From the NCBI GenBank assembly GCA_934754855.1, contig CAKVJR010000121.1, positions 1-5,306 of the forward strand: a stretch of DNA of 5,306 bases, written 5' to 3'. Source of the stretch: an uncultured Candidatus Melainabacteria bacterium (lineage in GTDB: Bacteria > Cyanobacteriota > Vampirovibrionia > Gastranaerophilales > Gastranaerophilaceae). A model generated the notes under the pieces. The model had not been told where the DNA came from. It saw only the letters and a program-made list of their open reading frames with translations, and made no database searches. The position numbers were made by a program, and so were the translations under genes. Shown in pieces: positions 4,954 through 5,306 of this stretch (its first letter is position 1; each line of letters opens with the position of its first letter).

Positions 4954-5306
4954 CTATTTGATTTCTTCTACATTTACCGCAACTTTTAACGTGTGCGGTC
5001 CGCCCCCTGTAATGACTCCTTTCAAGGGGCTAACGTCCCCAAAATCCCTGCCACGACCGACGATGATGTGTTCCTCGCCTGCCACACAGTTATTTGTGGG
5101 GTCAAATTCCAAAAAACCGACCTCGGGCAAATATGCAAAAACCCAAGCGTGGGTTGCATCTGCACCGATTAATTTCGGTTGTTCATTTTCTCTTCGTGTG
5201 TGTAAATATCCGCTTATATATCCGCAAGACAAGCCCAATGACCGCAAACAAGCAATCATAAAGTGTGCAAAATCTTGGCATACACCCTTTCTGTCACGGA
5301 GAATTT
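4954..5306 (-). CDS. Transglutaminase-like cysteine peptidase, partial (5' end cut)
   Basis: This is the C-terminal 116 residues of a transglutaminase-like (papain-fold) protein; the frame is open to the window edge, so the true start lies beyond 5306. The Cys-His-Asp triad is visible: C9 in RKGVCQDFAH, H52 in DATHAW and D68 in FDPTNN (fragment numbering). The GYISGYL block between them is typical of bacterial transglutaminase-like proteins. The fragment ends with a GRGRDFGDVSPLKG segment and a conserved tail, also typical of the group linked to ATP-grasp/alpha-E operons. Family members are usually about 270-300 residues, so over half is missing. The ATG at 5257-5259 is internal: it comes after the catalytic Cys. 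The gene ends 12 nt before the ATP-grasp start. It probably hydrolyses or transfers a peptide/amide bond, possibly releasing or processing what the ATP-grasp enzyme makes; this is inference. Confidence 0.92.
   Translation of the reverse strand, partial: ILRDRKGVCQDFAHFMIACLRSLGLSCGYISGYLHTRRENEQPKLIGADATHAWVFAYLPEVGFLEFDPTNNCVAGEEHIIVGRGRDFGDVSPLKGVITGGGPHTLKVAVNVEEIK

Noticed and set aside
5257..5259. ATG as start of the transglutaminase gene
   Set aside because: The frame stays open upstream and encodes RKGVCQDFAH with the catalytic Cys, so the gene continues beyond the window.

Overview
The window is AT-rich bacterial DNA with compact genes, standard code use (genes end in TAA or TAG, and Trp is TGG) and good Shine-Dalgarno sites. 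My best guess is a gut-type member of the Cyanobacteria/Melainabacteria lineage (Gastranaerophilales-like). This rests on the low GC and on the combination of an alpha-E / circularly permuted ATP-grasp / transglutaminase operon, a YjbQ protein and a two-ribbon CxxC zinc protein. No rRNA or housekeeping marker is present, so the assignment is weak.

Layout: (1) 1-236 is a leader with one 35-codon open frame of unknown status. (2) 237-1223 (+) encodes a radical SAM protein with a Cys-rich N-terminal region. It ends at a probable bidirectional terminator (1271-1304). (3) 1322-1594 (-) encodes a 90-residue double zinc-ribbon protein that converges on the radical SAM gene. (4) 1595-1787 is a divergent promoter region with a good sigma-70-like promoter in each direction, a leader hairpin and a small inverted repeat. 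(5) 1788-2204 (+) is a YjbQ/UPF0047 protein. (6) 2205-2479 is gene-free and full of inverted repeats; it ends in a strong terminator reading leftward. (7) 2480-5306 (-) is a three-gene operon, transcribed right to left: transglutaminase-like peptidase (5' part cut by the window edge), circularly permuted ATP-grasp protein, alpha-E protein. The gaps are 12 nt and a 7-nt overlap.

The operon is the main point of interest. An amide-bond-forming ATP-grasp ligase, a helical alpha-E partner and a papain-fold transglutaminase travel together in many bacteria. They have been proposed to make or process an unidentified peptide or peptide tag, sometimes beside the Anbu proteasome homologue. The substrate and product remain unestablished as far as I know. 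In this copy the transglutaminase lies first, and the ATP-grasp protein carries an unusual Gln-rich C-terminal tail whose last codons also hold the ribosome binding site of the alpha-E gene. The other genes show no functional link to the operon.
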